From NCBI RefSeq assembly GCF_010078385.1, contig NZ_SIJC01000001.1, forward strand, positions 372,001 through 436,000: DNA of 64,000 nt, in the 5' to 3' direction. This document shows positions 8,841 through 17,306 of the stretch, piece by piece. The number at the start of each line of letters is the position of its first letter. The stretch's first letter is position 1. A program made the translations under genes and the position numbers. This stretch comes from Chengkuizengella sediminis. Its GTDB lineage: Bacteria; Bacillota; Bacilli; Paenibacillales; KCTC-33759. The notes below the pieces were generated by a model. That model ran no database searches, was not told the origin of the DNA, and was given only the letters and a program-made list of their open reading frames with translations.

Positions 8841-9989
8841 ATGGATACTGGCCGAAGAGGTACACCAGATTTTATTCTACTTTTTTTAACTTTTTTACTA
8901 GTAGGGTTTGGGATCGTAATGGTTTTCAGTTCCAGTTCTCCGATTGCTTCTTTTTACTTACAAGATGCTTTATATTACACCAAAAAGCAAGTTATATTTG
9001 CAATCGTAGGTTTAATTGCTATGTTTTTTGTTATGAATATGCGTATCGAAAAACTAAAAAAATGGATTGTACCTGTTAATTTTATCATCATCGTCATGCT
9101 GTTCATGGTATTATTTACAGACCCAATAAATGGTGCGAAAAGTTGGATACCTTTGGGATCTTTTGGTACTTTACAACCGTCTGAATTTGCAAAAATCGGG
9201 ATTATTTTATATATTGCTGCTCTCATCTGTAAAAAAGGAGATCAGTTTAGAGATTTTAAAACAGGATTGCTGCCTGTGTTAACCATTATCGCATTTATAT
9301 CTTTATTGATTTTGCTCCAACCCGATATAGGAACAGCTGCAATCCTTATCTTTGGTACAATGTTAGTTGTTTTTGTAGGTGGCTCGAATCTTAAACATCT
9401 ATTTGGTATATTTGCAATTTTCTCTGGTCTGATGACTTTATTTTTGCTAATCTTAACCAAAATTGAGATAACGAGTGGACCTATCAATGAAAGGTTAAGC
9501 CGATTTACTTCTTACCAAGATCCATGGGCAGATCCATTAGACGGAGGATATCATATTATCCAATCACTGTATGCGTTTGGACATGGAGGTATGACAGGTG
9601 CTGGATTTGGACAAAGTATTCAAAAGCTATTTTATCTACCTTTTGCATATAATGATTTTATTTTTTCAATTATTGGTGAGGAATTAGGGTTTATTGGAAG
9701 TTCTCTTTTTCTAATCACATACTTACTATTGTTGTGGAGAGGATTAGTCATTTCTATTAAGTCCCCTGACATGTTTGGAACATTAGTAGGGACTGGAATT
9801 GTAGGAATATTGGCTATCCAGGCACTCATCAATATCGGTGGGGTAACCAATGCGATTCCAATAACTGGAGTCCCCCTTCCTTTCATAAGTCAAGGAGGCT
9901 CATCGATGATTACCTCACTGATCAGTGTAGGTATTCTACTCAGTATCTCACGTGAAAACAATCGCTTAGATAAAATAGAAAAAAAATAA
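8841..9989 (+). CDS. FtsW/RodA/SpoVE family peptidoglycan polymerase
   Basis: An integral membrane SEDS protein of 382 residues with about ten transmembrane segments. The family polymerises lipid II into glycan strands together with a class B PBP. Typical motifs are present: GAKSWIPLG, QPSEFAKIG, LQPDIGTA, the extracellular loop with YNDFIFSIIGEELGF containing the conserved Asp, and TGVPLPFISQGGSSM. The short length and the absence of a division-cluster context leave FtsW, SpoVE and an extra RodA paralog all possible. It ends in a hairpin terminator. Confidence 0.9.
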   Translation: MDTGRRGTPDFILLFLTFLLVGFGIVMVFSSSSPIASFYLQDALYYTKKQVIFAIVGLIAMFFVMNMRIEKLKKWIVPVNFIIIVMLFMVLFTDPINGAKSWIPLGSFGTLQPSEFAKIGIILYIAALICKKGDQFRDFKTGLLPVLTIIAFISLLILLQPDIGTAAILIFGTMLVVFVGGSNLKHLFGIFAIFSGLMTLFLLILTKIEITSGPINERLSRFTSYQDPWADPLDGGYHIIQSLYAFGHGGMTGAGFGQSIQKLFYLPFAYNDFIFSIIGEELGFIGSSLFLITYLLLLWRGLVISIKSPDMFGTLVGTGIVGILAIQALINIGGVTNAIPITGVPLPFISQGGSSMITSLISVGILLSISRENNRLDKIEKK

Positions 9990-10013
9990 CCCCGTATCGG
10001 GGTTGTTTTTTTT
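9988..10013 (+). terminator. Rho-independent terminator
   Basis: Stem AACCCCG / CGGGGTT with a three-base loop, followed by a long T run, directly at the stop codon of the FtsW-type gene. Confidence 0.85.
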
Positions 10014-10064
10014 AATTAGTGGTTTTAGTAGGGTCGGCAATGCTGTTCAATTTTTAGTGTTAAG

Positions 10065-10433
10065 TTACTTTACTCTTTGAAGCGCTTCAGCAACTTCCTC
10101 TTGAAAAACCACACCTTCAACTTTTACATTTACCTCTACAACAGATAGACCTGTCATACTCATTACGGATTCCTTTACATTTGTTTGCAAGTTTTTACAA
10201 ACTTCATGAATTTTTGAACCATAGTTCACAATCACTCTTAAATCAATGGCTGTTTCTAATTGACCAACTTCAACTGAGACACCTTTTTGAACATTTTTAC
10301 CACTTAATCTTTTAGCAAGTCCTTCGGAAATACCACCAGACATACCAGCAATCCCAGGTGTCTCTACTGCAGCCAAGCCAGCAATTGTGGCTACTACATC
10401 ATTTGAGATACGAACATCACCAAAATCAGACAT
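10065..10433 (-). CDS. Asp23/Gls24 family envelope-stress protein
   Basis: About 122 residues of an Asp23/Gls24 domain: GDVRISNDVVATIAGLAAVE at the start, then GVSVEVGQLETAIDLRVIVNYG and a C-terminal VNVKVEGVVF strand. The family includes Bacillus YqhY and YloU and Staphylococcus Asp23, abundant proteins linked to the cell envelope and to acetyl-CoA carboxylase or fatty-acid functions. I start at the ATG (10433) after AAGGGGTGA; the 15 upstream codons lack a ribosome site. It stands alone, away from the accBC or fak context that would tell which paralog it is. Confidence 0.87.
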   Translation of the reverse strand: MSDFGDVRISNDVVATIAGLAAVETPGIAGMSGGISEGLAKRLSGKNVQKGVSVEVGQLETAIDLRVIVNYGSKIHEVCKNLQTNVKESVMSMTGLSVVEVNVKVEGVVFQEEVAEALQRVK

Positions 10434-10529
10434 AAGCTCACCCCTTCTTATTTTCAATATATGAAATAAAAAGCTCATTATAGAGCTAAATTTTGAAATA
10501 GTAGAGGTTCCCCTAATAATACAAAGAAC

Positions 10530-10829
10530 TTAAAGACACTCATCTTTACTTTGATTTAGCGCTTCATACAATTTAGCTAAATTTCTTTCAAGCTCACTTA
10601 AAATTTCCTTACCCGTTGTATTCGTCATTAAACCTGCTCTTACGGCAAAATCAATTTCTCTTGATAATCCGTACATTTGAGTGTCCAAAACTTCCTCATA
10701 CAAAGGACATCTACGGTTGGCGAGTGTTTCCATTTGCACTTCGATCAATTTTAATATTTTATCTGCATCTTCTTTAAGAAGATTATAGGCTTTTTGAACT
10801 AAATCGTTTGATATTTCAGATGTAGACAC
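10530..10829 (-). CDS. ylaN: YlaN family protein (DUF1507)
   Basis: A small helical protein whose central block [20 protein letters not shown] is diagnostic of YlaN. In Bacillus and Staphylococcus YlaN has been linked to iron homeostasis by interacting with Fur. The start is GTG 10829, seven bases after AGGGGG; the longer frame begins inside the ribosome site. There is no Fur gene nearby. Confidence 0.9.
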   Translation of the reverse strand: MSTSEISNDLVQKAYNLLKEDADKILKLIEVQMETLANRRCPLYEEVLDTQMYGLSREIDFAVRAGLMTNTTGKEILSELERNLAKLYEALNQSKDECL

Positions 10830-10959
10830 CCAACTTCCCCCTTGTAATATGTTCACTTCCCTTTAAAAAATAGTTTAGACGAAAACGCAAAAATACACAA
10901 GAGATGATCCATAATTCATGAAGAGGAAGCAAGGAAATCAAAGATTAAATCTATTAAAA

Positions 10960-11202
10960 TTAATCTTTTTTTACTTCAATTGTTAAATTATGTTTAGCAA
11001 ATACTTCCTGCATACTAGCAATGGCTTCTTCTTGGTCAGGACCATGCACGTGTAATTCATAACTATTTGAATCCACTAAGGTGGTAAACAAACCTAAAAT
11101 ACTCTTCACATCAATATATTTATTTTCAAACTGCAATACGATCGAAGAGGTAAATTTATTAGCGGTTTGAGAAATTTCCATAATAGCTTCATTTTTTGAC
11201 AT
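10960..11202 (-). CDS. HPr-like protein lacking the active histidine
   Basis: The 80-residue product aligns with HPr from its first helix to the end: QTANKF matches QTASKY, and DVKSILGL matches the regulatory-serine region NLKSIMGV. The first strand and the HARPA loop are missing; counting back from the conserved Gln, the position of His15 is Lys3. It therefore cannot accept phosphate from enzyme I but keeps the Ser46 equivalent, as Crh does. A role in signalling, for instance with HPr kinase or CcpA, is inference. The start at ATG 11202 follows GGAGGG. Confidence 0.78.
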   Translation of the reverse strand: MSKNEAIMEISQTANKFTSSIVLQFENKYIDVKSILGLFTTLVDSNSYELHVHGPDQEEAIASMQEVFAKHNLTIEVKKD

Positions 11203-11307
11203 ATGCTTCCCTCCATTTTTAAATGCCATATATTTCATTAAATATATGATACCTCGTGTTGATGAATTCACGCAAGTTATTTTCTTGAAAAATATGCCTG
11301 CAGCTCT

Positions 11308-12423
11308 TTAGGTTAGATTTTCTGGATTTAATAGCTCCAATTCACTGATCACAAAACGACCATCTTTTCGAATTAAACGATCATCAAAATAAATTTCTCC
11401 GCCTCCGAACTCTGGTCTTTGGATCAATACTAAATCCCAATGCACAGAGGATCGATTACCATTATCTGCTTCATCATACGCTTGACCAGGAGTAAAATGC
11501 ATACTACCATCTATTTTTTCGTCGAATAAAATATCCTTCATCGGATATTTAATATATGGATTAAAACCTAAACTAAATTCACCTATGTAACGTGCTCCTG
11601 CATCTGAATCCAAAATCTTGTTCAGTCTTTCTGTATCATTACTTGTAGCCTTAACTATTTTTCCATTTTCGAACGTAAACTGTATGTTTTCAAAAGTAAT
11701 ACCTGAATATACAGTTGGAGTATTATAAGAAATAGTTCCATTCACTGATTCTAAAACAGGTGCCGTATATACTTCTCCATCAGGAATGTTATTAGAACCG
11801 GCACATTTTATCGCAGGAATATCTTTAATGGAAAAACTTAATTCTGTTCCAGGAGATTTGATTTTCACCTTATCTGTTTGATTCATTAACTTCACTAAAG
11901 CATCCATCGAATCGGACATTTTAGCATAGTCTAAATTGCATACATTAAAATAGAAATCTTCAAAAGTTTCTGTACTCATATTTGCAGATTGAGCCATGGA
12001 ATTGTTTGGATATCTTAATATCACCCATTTTGTATGTTTTACCCTCTGTTCAGAGTGCACTGGATGGCGATAATCATTAATGTACATCTTCATTTGTTCA
12101 TCAGGTACATCCGATAATTCATTGGAATTATCACCTGAACGTATGCCAATATAAGCGTCCATCTTTTTCATACGAATTAAATCATAAGAAGACCACTCTT
12201 CGATTTGATCCTTTGAAGCATTCATCAATAAAGATCTCATTACTGAAGGGTCTGTAATTTCTACAAATGGAAACCCTCCACATGCCTGAACCTCTTCAAT
12301 GACACATTTCAATAATTCTCTTTCAGTACCAATCATCTCAATTAAAACCTTTTCTCCAGGTTTACATTCAATAGAATAATTCACTAACTGTTTAGCTAAT
12401 GTTTGTACTCTCGGATCTCTCAC
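11308..12423 (-). CDS. ampS: M29 family aminopeptidase (AmpS)
   Basis: A cytoplasmic metallo-aminopeptidase that removes N-terminal residues from peptides. The sequence is very close in memory to Bacillus AmpS: SGDNSNELSDVPDEQMK, GTELSFSIKDIPAIKCAG, NIPDGEVYTAPV, ATSNDTERLNKILD and the C-terminal RPEFGGGEIYFDDRLIRKDG. GTG 12423 is the start, nine bases from GGAGG; the longer frame's TTG abuts it. Length of 371 is normal. Confidence 0.92.
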   Translation of the reverse strand: MRDPRVQTLAKQLVNYSIECKPGEKVLIEMIGTERELLKCVIEEVQACGGFPFVEITDPSVMRSLLMNASKDQIEEWSSYDLIRMKKMDAYIGIRSGDNSNELSDVPDEQMKMYINDYRHPVHSEQRVKHTKWVILRYPNNSMAQSANMSTETFEDFYFNVCNLDYAKMSDSMDALVKLMNQTDKVKIKSPGTELSFSIKDIPAIKCAGSNNIPDGEVYTAPVLESVNGTISYNTPTVYSGITFENIQFTFENGKIVKATSNDTERLNKILDSDAGARYIGEFSLGFNPYIKYPMKDILFDEKIDGSMHFTPGQAYDEADNGNRSSVHWDLVLIQRPEFGGGEIYFDDRLIRKDGRFVISELELLNPENLT

Positions 12424-12533
12424 CTTATTCAACCTCCAGTATTTTTATAAAACACAATTTTCCTCATAAAAATTTTAACACAAATCTTCCTTGAATAAAA
12501 AGTACAGATCTTTCCCGATAAAGATTCTAACAT

Positions 12534-12588
12534 CAAAAAAACCCTCAAAGGTGAGTTATTCATTGATTTCATTTCTAGCCCTTTGAGG
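12534..12588 (-). terminator. Terminator of the GGDEF gene
   Basis: On the minus strand the stem CCTCAAAGG pairs with CCTTTGAGG across a loop of about 27 bases, then runs into seven to eight T. Confidence 0.75.
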
Positions 12589-12595
12589 ATGTTAT

Positions 12596-14578
12596 TTATT
12601 CATTAACTTGTATTTGATTTCTTCCTAATTTTTTAGCTTCGTATAAAGCCATATCTGCTTTATAAATCAAGTTTTCAACTCCGATGATACTATCATCTAA
12701 ACTCCAATCAGCAACTCCACATGAAACACTTACTCTTGGATTTGTCTCATTATAAACTCTGTTACGTATACGCTCAGCTATTTTTATTGCATGGTCCACC
12801 TTAGCTTCAGCAATATATACTGCAATCTCTTCCCCACCCCACCTTGCTGCGATGTCTGAATCTCGAATACAAGACTGAATAATTTTACTCACTTGTTTCA
12901 ATATTTTATCTCCAAGTTGATGACCATATGTATCATTTACTCTTTTAAAGAAATCGATATCGAACAGAATTAGAGAACCATAATGATGATCACTTAACAT
13001 CTTAGTAACTTGTTCATCTAGATAGTGCCTGGCATATAACCCTGTTAAATTATCGGTGATCACCATCCGATTCATTTCATCATGAAGCATAGCATTACTC
13101 ATAGCTAATCCAATATGCGTGGAAAGAACTTGCAACATTCTAAAATTATCATATGTAAAAAAATTAGGCATTCGATTTGTAAACATAACAACACCTGAAA
13201 CCTCATCGTTTACAAGAATAGGAGAAGCAATTAATGATCGAGATTTTGTGATTTCCATCACCTTTGAACTTACAGATGGATTCATCTCATAGTCTTGGAC
13301 AATAAGTCCTTCTTTTGTTTGATTCACAACACCTGAAAAACCATAATGAATTGAAAAAACATCATTTGATAAATTTGGAATATTGCTTGATTTTATAATA
13401 ATTTGATTTTTCTCCTTATTAAATTCAAGTATACAACCAAAATCCGCATTAAAAATATTAATTAGTTCATTTGAAATATAATCAAAAAGTTCATATAAAT
13501 TCAAACTTTTATTTAACCTTCTCGTTATGTCATTAATTAATCTTAACTCCCCAATTAAAGAGTTAGACTGTTCTAATAATTTAGCGTTTTCAAAGGCAGT
13601 CCCTGCAGAATCAGCTAACATGGAGACAAAGCTAATATCTTTATCACAGAAAGGCTCTAAGTTTGTTTGGATTCTAAAAACGCCATAAACCGCTTGTAAA
13701 CCACGTAAAGGAATGGAAATGAGCTGATTGTCTGATTCAAAATGTTGTACTTGGATTTCACCTTCCATAAAAGCACGTTTACAATATGGGTCTTCATTTA
13801 CGTCAAAAGATATTGTTTTAAGCGATGTGTTTGGTTTATTATCTAGCGATAAAAACAATTGAACTTCACATTTTGGATAAATTTCTTTTATTTTCTGTAT
13901 GACTTCTGATAATATTAAATCCCCATCTGATTTTGATTGAAGGTTTTTGTTAATCTGGTATAATTCCTCTTTCTGTTTATTTTCTTTAGACACCTTTAAA
14001 TTTTCATTATATAATTTAACTTTCAAATAAGATTCTATATTTTTATGTAAAGTGGATTGGAAAAACATACCAAACGTTTTTATTAAAAAATGTTCATTCA
14101 TATTTTCATTTTTCTCTAAAATAGCACCTAACACTATTTTCTTTGTATTTTTTTCCACTGAAAATAGCATTGGAACTGCACAAGTAATGTATTTCTTAAA
14201 AGGCTCATATGTATTTTCTTCAAAATAAACTATATTTTGTTTTAAATTTATAATACACTCATTTAATGCATTTACTCCTAACTCCTTCTCATTCCAAACG
14301 GTATCAGGTTCTAACTTCAAATCTAATTTATCAGTATAATCCCAATCTGAAAAAACATGACTGTTCAACAATTTCCCATTAAAATCTGCAATAAAAAAAG
14401 CACCCTGAACTTGGAGTGATTCACAGATGATTTGATGAATAAATTCTTTAAAAGAAACTGTTATGATCTGCCCGATATGTTGAACATCTATATTTTCAAT
14501 ATTGCTACTATAGTCCCATTGATGAATGGTATGTACACTATCCTTTTTAATCTTACATTCATTATTATTCACATTCAT
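12596..14578 (-). CDS. GAF-GGDEF diguanylate cyclase
   Basis: A 660-residue soluble protein. The first 200 residues are a poorly conserved sensory region, followed by a helical linker and GAF-like modules at about 205-335 and 340-490, then a GGDEF domain (about 495-655). The signature is RWGGEEIAVYI, an accepted active variant, preceded by RDSD five residues earlier, which is the RxxD inhibitory site for c-di-GMP. It should synthesise c-di-GMP under product feedback. There are no transmembrane segments, so the signal is presumably intracellular. Nothing nearby identifies the output. Confidence 0.92.
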   Translation of the reverse strand: MNVNNNECKIKKDSVHTIHQWDYSSNIENIDVQHIGQIITVSFKEFIHQIICESLQVQGAFFIADFNGKLLNSHVFSDWDYTDKLDLKLEPDTVWNEKELGVNALNECIINLKQNIVYFEENTYEPFKKYITCAVPMLFSVEKNTKKIVLGAILEKNENMNEHFLIKTFGMFFQSTLHKNIESYLKVKLYNENLKVSKENKQKEELYQINKNLQSKSDGDLILSEVIQKIKEIYPKCEVQLFLSLDNKPNTSLKTISFDVNEDPYCKRAFMEGEIQVQHFESDNQLISIPLRGLQAVYGVFRIQTNLEPFCDKDISFVSMLADSAGTAFENAKLLEQSNSLIGELRLINDITRRLNKSLNLYELFDYISNELINIFNADFGCILEFNKEKNQIIIKSSNIPNLSNDVFSIHYGFSGVVNQTKEGLIVQDYEMNPSVSSKVMEITKSRSLIASPILVNDEVSGVVMFTNRMPNFFTYDNFRMLQVLSTHIGLAMSNAMLHDEMNRMVITDNLTGLYARHYLDEQVTKMLSDHHYGSLILFDIDFFKRVNDTYGHQLGDKILKQVSKIIQSCIRDSDIAARWGGEEIAVYIAEAKVDHAIKIAERIRNRVYNETNPRVSVSCGVADWSLDDSIIGVENLIYKADMALYEAKKLGRNQIQVNE

Positions 14579-14850
14579 TCAAACACCTTCTTCACCAAAA
14601 AAGATAGTAGATACAGAGTCTTGTGTCATACATGACAAATATGTAATTTTTTAGTTCCTGATTTTCCGATTTTCCAATATATCTATAATACTATTAATTT
14701 AGTAATTTTGCACTATATCAATTTGATATAAATCAAAATCAACTGTTGGCGACTTTTCGAAGAAGTTGTTAACTGGTGGAAAAAAGTATGACAATATTTT
14801 ATACTTTACTATCCCTTTAAAAATAAATTAACTATTCTTTCTATAAAAAC

Positions 14851-14878
14851 TTGACTTTAGCAGTACTTTTCTTATAAA
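14851..14878 (+). promoter_or_regulatory. Likely sigma-A promoter of rpsD
   Basis: TTGACT (14851) and TATAAA (14873) are separated by 16 bases, giving a transcript with an untranslated leader of roughly 200 bases. Confidence 0.6.
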
Positions 14879-14884
14879 ATTAAC

Positions 14885-15089
14885 GATTAGAGAATGTGGA
14901 TAGCGTTATGTATTTATGGCGGGAAAAATTTGTGTAAATACCCTCACTAATTTTGTGGATGATAGACCTGCGGCTGAAGAGTTTATCAATGTTTAACCTC
15001 GCTATCCCTTTGGTTAAACTGCATAAATTTAGGCACAAGCGGAACCGACCAATTAAATTTAATTATAATTATAAAAGGAGTCAAAATAC
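14885..15089 (+). promoter_or_regulatory. Structured rpsD mRNA leader, probable S4 autoregulatory site
   Basis: The 14579-15089 gap holds the rpsD promoter and this leader. It contains a perfect eight-pair hairpin GTTTAACC/GGTTAAAC at 14991-15019 just upstream of the ribosome site AAGGAG. There are further GC-richer segments (ATAGCG at 14900 and CGCTAT at 14999 are complementary and could pair at long range). In Bacillus rpsD is autoregulated by S4 binding its leader. That this leader does so is inference from position and structure. Confidence 0.5.
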
Positions 15090-15689
15090 ATGGCACGTTA
15101 CACAGGTCCAAAATTTAAATTAAGTCGTCGCTTAGGAATTTCCTTAAGTGGTACAGGTAAAGAATTAAAAAGAAATTATCCACCAGGTCAACATGGTGCA
15201 AATCAAAGAAGAAAAATTAGCGGATACGGTTTACAGCTTATGGAAAAGCAAAAACTTCGTCATATGTACGGATTAAACGAAAAGCAATTCCGTAACCTGT
15301 TTGACAAAGCCTCTAATATGAAAGGTATTTCTGGTGAAAACTTCATGATCTTATTAGAAGGTCGTTTAGATAATCTAGTTTATCGTTTTGCATTATCCAA
15401 TTCTCGTGCAGGAGCTCGTCAGCTTGTAGCACATGGACATGTAACTGTAAATGGTAAAAAAGTGGATATTCCATCTTATGCTGTTAAACCAGGTGACGTT
15501 ATTAGTTTAAGAGAAAAAAGTAAAGGTTTAAAAGTCATCAAAGAATCATTGGAAAACAGCAATTTTACTCCGGCTTATGTTGAATTTGATGAAAAAACAA
15601 TGGAAGGTAAATATGTTCGCTATCCAGAACGTGCGGAATTACCTCCTGAAATCAACGAGCAACAAATCGTCGAGCTTTACAGCAGATAA
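15090..15689 (+). CDS. rpsD: 30S ribosomal protein S4
   Basis: The 199-residue product carries the N-terminal S4 segment ([36 protein letters not shown]) and the S4 RNA-binding fold ([29 protein letters not shown]). S4 is a primary 16S rRNA binder that nucleates the 30S body. A strong Shine-Dalgarno and a bidirectional terminator bracket the gene, so it is monocistronic. No zinc-binding cysteines are present near the N-terminus, so this is the Cys-free form. Confidence 0.98.
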   Translation: MARYTGPKFKLSRRLGISLSGTGKELKRNYPPGQHGANQRRKISGYGLQLMEKQKLRHMYGLNEKQFRNLFDKASNMKGISGENFMILLEGRLDNLVYRFALSNSRAGARQLVAHGHVTVNGKKVDIPSYAVKPGDVISLREKSKGLKVIKESLENSNFTPAYVEFDEKTMEGKYVRYPERAELPPEINEQQIVELYSR

Positions 15690-15692
15690 TAA

Positions 15693-15719
15693 AAACCCCC
15701 TCCGTTGAGGGGGTTTTTT
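15693..15719. terminator. Bidirectional terminator between rpsD and tyrS
   Basis: Stem CCCCCTC / GAGGGGG with A tract before and T tract after, serving convergent rpsD and tyrS. Confidence 0.9.
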
Positions 15720-15755
15720 CTATTTCAATTTTCACTAAATTTTATTCTTTACTTT

Positions 15756-17012
15756 TCAGGTCAAGGTTACTTTTGCAAATTTCCTTTTCCCAACTTGCAC
15801 AATATCCCCTTCTTTTGGGTTAATTACAGCATTGACATCCGTAATTTTCTCTTCATTAATTCTAACTGCTCCTTGTGTGATACTTCTCCTTGCTTCTCCA
15901 TTTGAGCTTTGTAATTTTAAAACTACAAGTAGATTTATTAAACGAAGTTTGCCATCATCTAGTTCATTTTGAGAAATTTCAACGGATGGAATGTCTTCAG
16001 GTAATGCTTTTTTTTGAAAAACGGTTTTAAAACGTTCCTCAGCCTCATTCGCTGCCTCTAAACCATGATACATTCGTACAAACGTGTGCCCTAACTTCAT
16101 TTTTGCATCTCTAGGATGCACTGTACCATTTTCTAAGCTCGCTTTTAGTTCATCTAAATCCTCGATAGATAGATCTGTTGCAAGTTCATAATATTTAATC
16201 ATAAGTTCATCTGGAATTGACATAGATTTACCATAAATTTCACTAGGTTCTTCATCTATCCCAATATAATTATTTAAACTTTTACTCATTTTTTTAACGC
16301 CGTCTAACCCTTCAATTAATGGAAGCATAACCGTTGCTTGTGTTGGTACACCATATTCTTTTTGCAACGTCCTTCCCATCAATAAGTTAAATTTTTGATC
16401 AGTTCCTCCTATTTCAACATCACTTTGCAATGCAACTGAATCATACCCTTGCATTAGTGGATAGAAAAACTCATGAATGCTTATGGATTGACCTGAATTG
16501 TATCGTTTAGTAAAATCATCACGTTCTAACATTCTAGCTACTGTAACTTTTGCGGATAGCTCAACGACATCTGCAAAATTTAATGGTGCTAGCCATTCTG
16601 AATTAAAAACAACGGTTGTTTTTTCAATGTCAAGTATTTTAAAAAATTGTTCTTTATAGGTCTGAGCGTTTTTGAAAACATCTTCTTCGGTTAACTGTTT
16701 ACGTGTTTCAGATTTTCCTGTAGGGTCTCCTATGCGACCTGTAAAATCCCCTATGATTAGTTGTACATGGTGTCCAAGGTCTTGAAATTGTCTAAGTTTA
16801 TGTAAAACTACGGTGTGTCCTATGTGGATGTCTGGTGCAGAAGGGTCTAATCCTAATTTTACTTTTAAAGGTTTATTAGTTAACACTGATTTGATAACCT
16901 TTTGCTTCAACTCATCCTCTGGTACGATTTCAACTACTCCACGGCGGATGACTTCTAATTGTCTGTTAACCTCCGTTTGTTGCTCTATTGTAAGCTCTTC
17001 CCACTTTGCCAT
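15756..17012 (-). CDS. tyrS: Tyrosyl-tRNA synthetase
   Basis: Class I synthetase of 418 residues that charges tRNA-Tyr. The HIGH motif appears as DIHIGH, and KKMSKSLNN is the KMSKS loop. The C-terminal 65 residues form an S4-like RNA-binding domain (RRSITQGAVRINEEKITD). The start is ATG 17012 after GGAGGG. No T-box leader (no AGGGTGG-type antiterminator sequence) is visible in the 17013-17306 gap. Bacillus has two types (TyrS, TyrZ); the long N-terminal extension suggests the TyrZ-like type, which I infer only from the N-terminus. Confidence 0.96.
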   Translation of the reverse strand: MAKWEELTIEQQTEVNRQLEVIRRGVVEIVPEDELKQKVIKSVLTNKPLKVKLGLDPSAPDIHIGHTVVLHKLRQFQDLGHHVQLIIGDFTGRIGDPTGKSETRKQLTEEDVFKNAQTYKEQFFKILDIEKTTVVFNSEWLAPLNFADVVELSAKVTVARMLERDDFTKRYNSGQSISIHEFFYPLMQGYDSVALQSDVEIGGTDQKFNLLMGRTLQKEYGVPTQATVMLPLIEGLDGVKKMSKSLNNYIGIDEEPSEIYGKSMSIPDELMIKYYELATDLSIEDLDELKASLENGTVHPRDAKMKLGHTFVRMYHGLEAANEAEERFKTVFQKKALPEDIPSVEISQNELDDGKLRLINLLVVLKLQSSNGEARRSITQGAVRINEEKITDVNAVINPKEGDIVQVGKRKFAKVTLT

Positions 17013-17272
17013 TAATACTTTCCCTCCAATTAAGTCCTACAAATAATTATATCATTCATCAATATCTATTAAAGATGATAAATACAATGCAATAACTATT
17101 ACAAAATGTTTATATGTTTACAACATTTTTAAAAAGTGCAACTTTTACTCTTTATTCACGTAAAAAAGTTGTATTATTTGGATTGCAATTTCATTCTTTT
17201 ATATCAAACAACAACGGTAAAGTCAAACAAATGGTTGCTATATTATAGCGAATGTTCAAGAAAAAACCTTTA

Positions 17273-17281
17273 TGCTATAAT
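17273..17281 (+). promoter_or_regulatory. Extended -10 promoter of the PBP gene
   Basis: TGCTATAAT gives an extended -10 element about 26 bases before the start codon, with no good -35. The remaining 17013-17260 gap is AT-rich with nothing else recognised. Confidence 0.45.
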
Positions 17282-17306
17282 GGGTTAGACCAGAGGGGGA
17301 TCAAAA

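Noticed and set aside
17013-17306. Possible T-box leader before tyrS
   Set aside because: The AGGGTGG antiterminator sequence and a specifier hairpin are not present on the minus strand.
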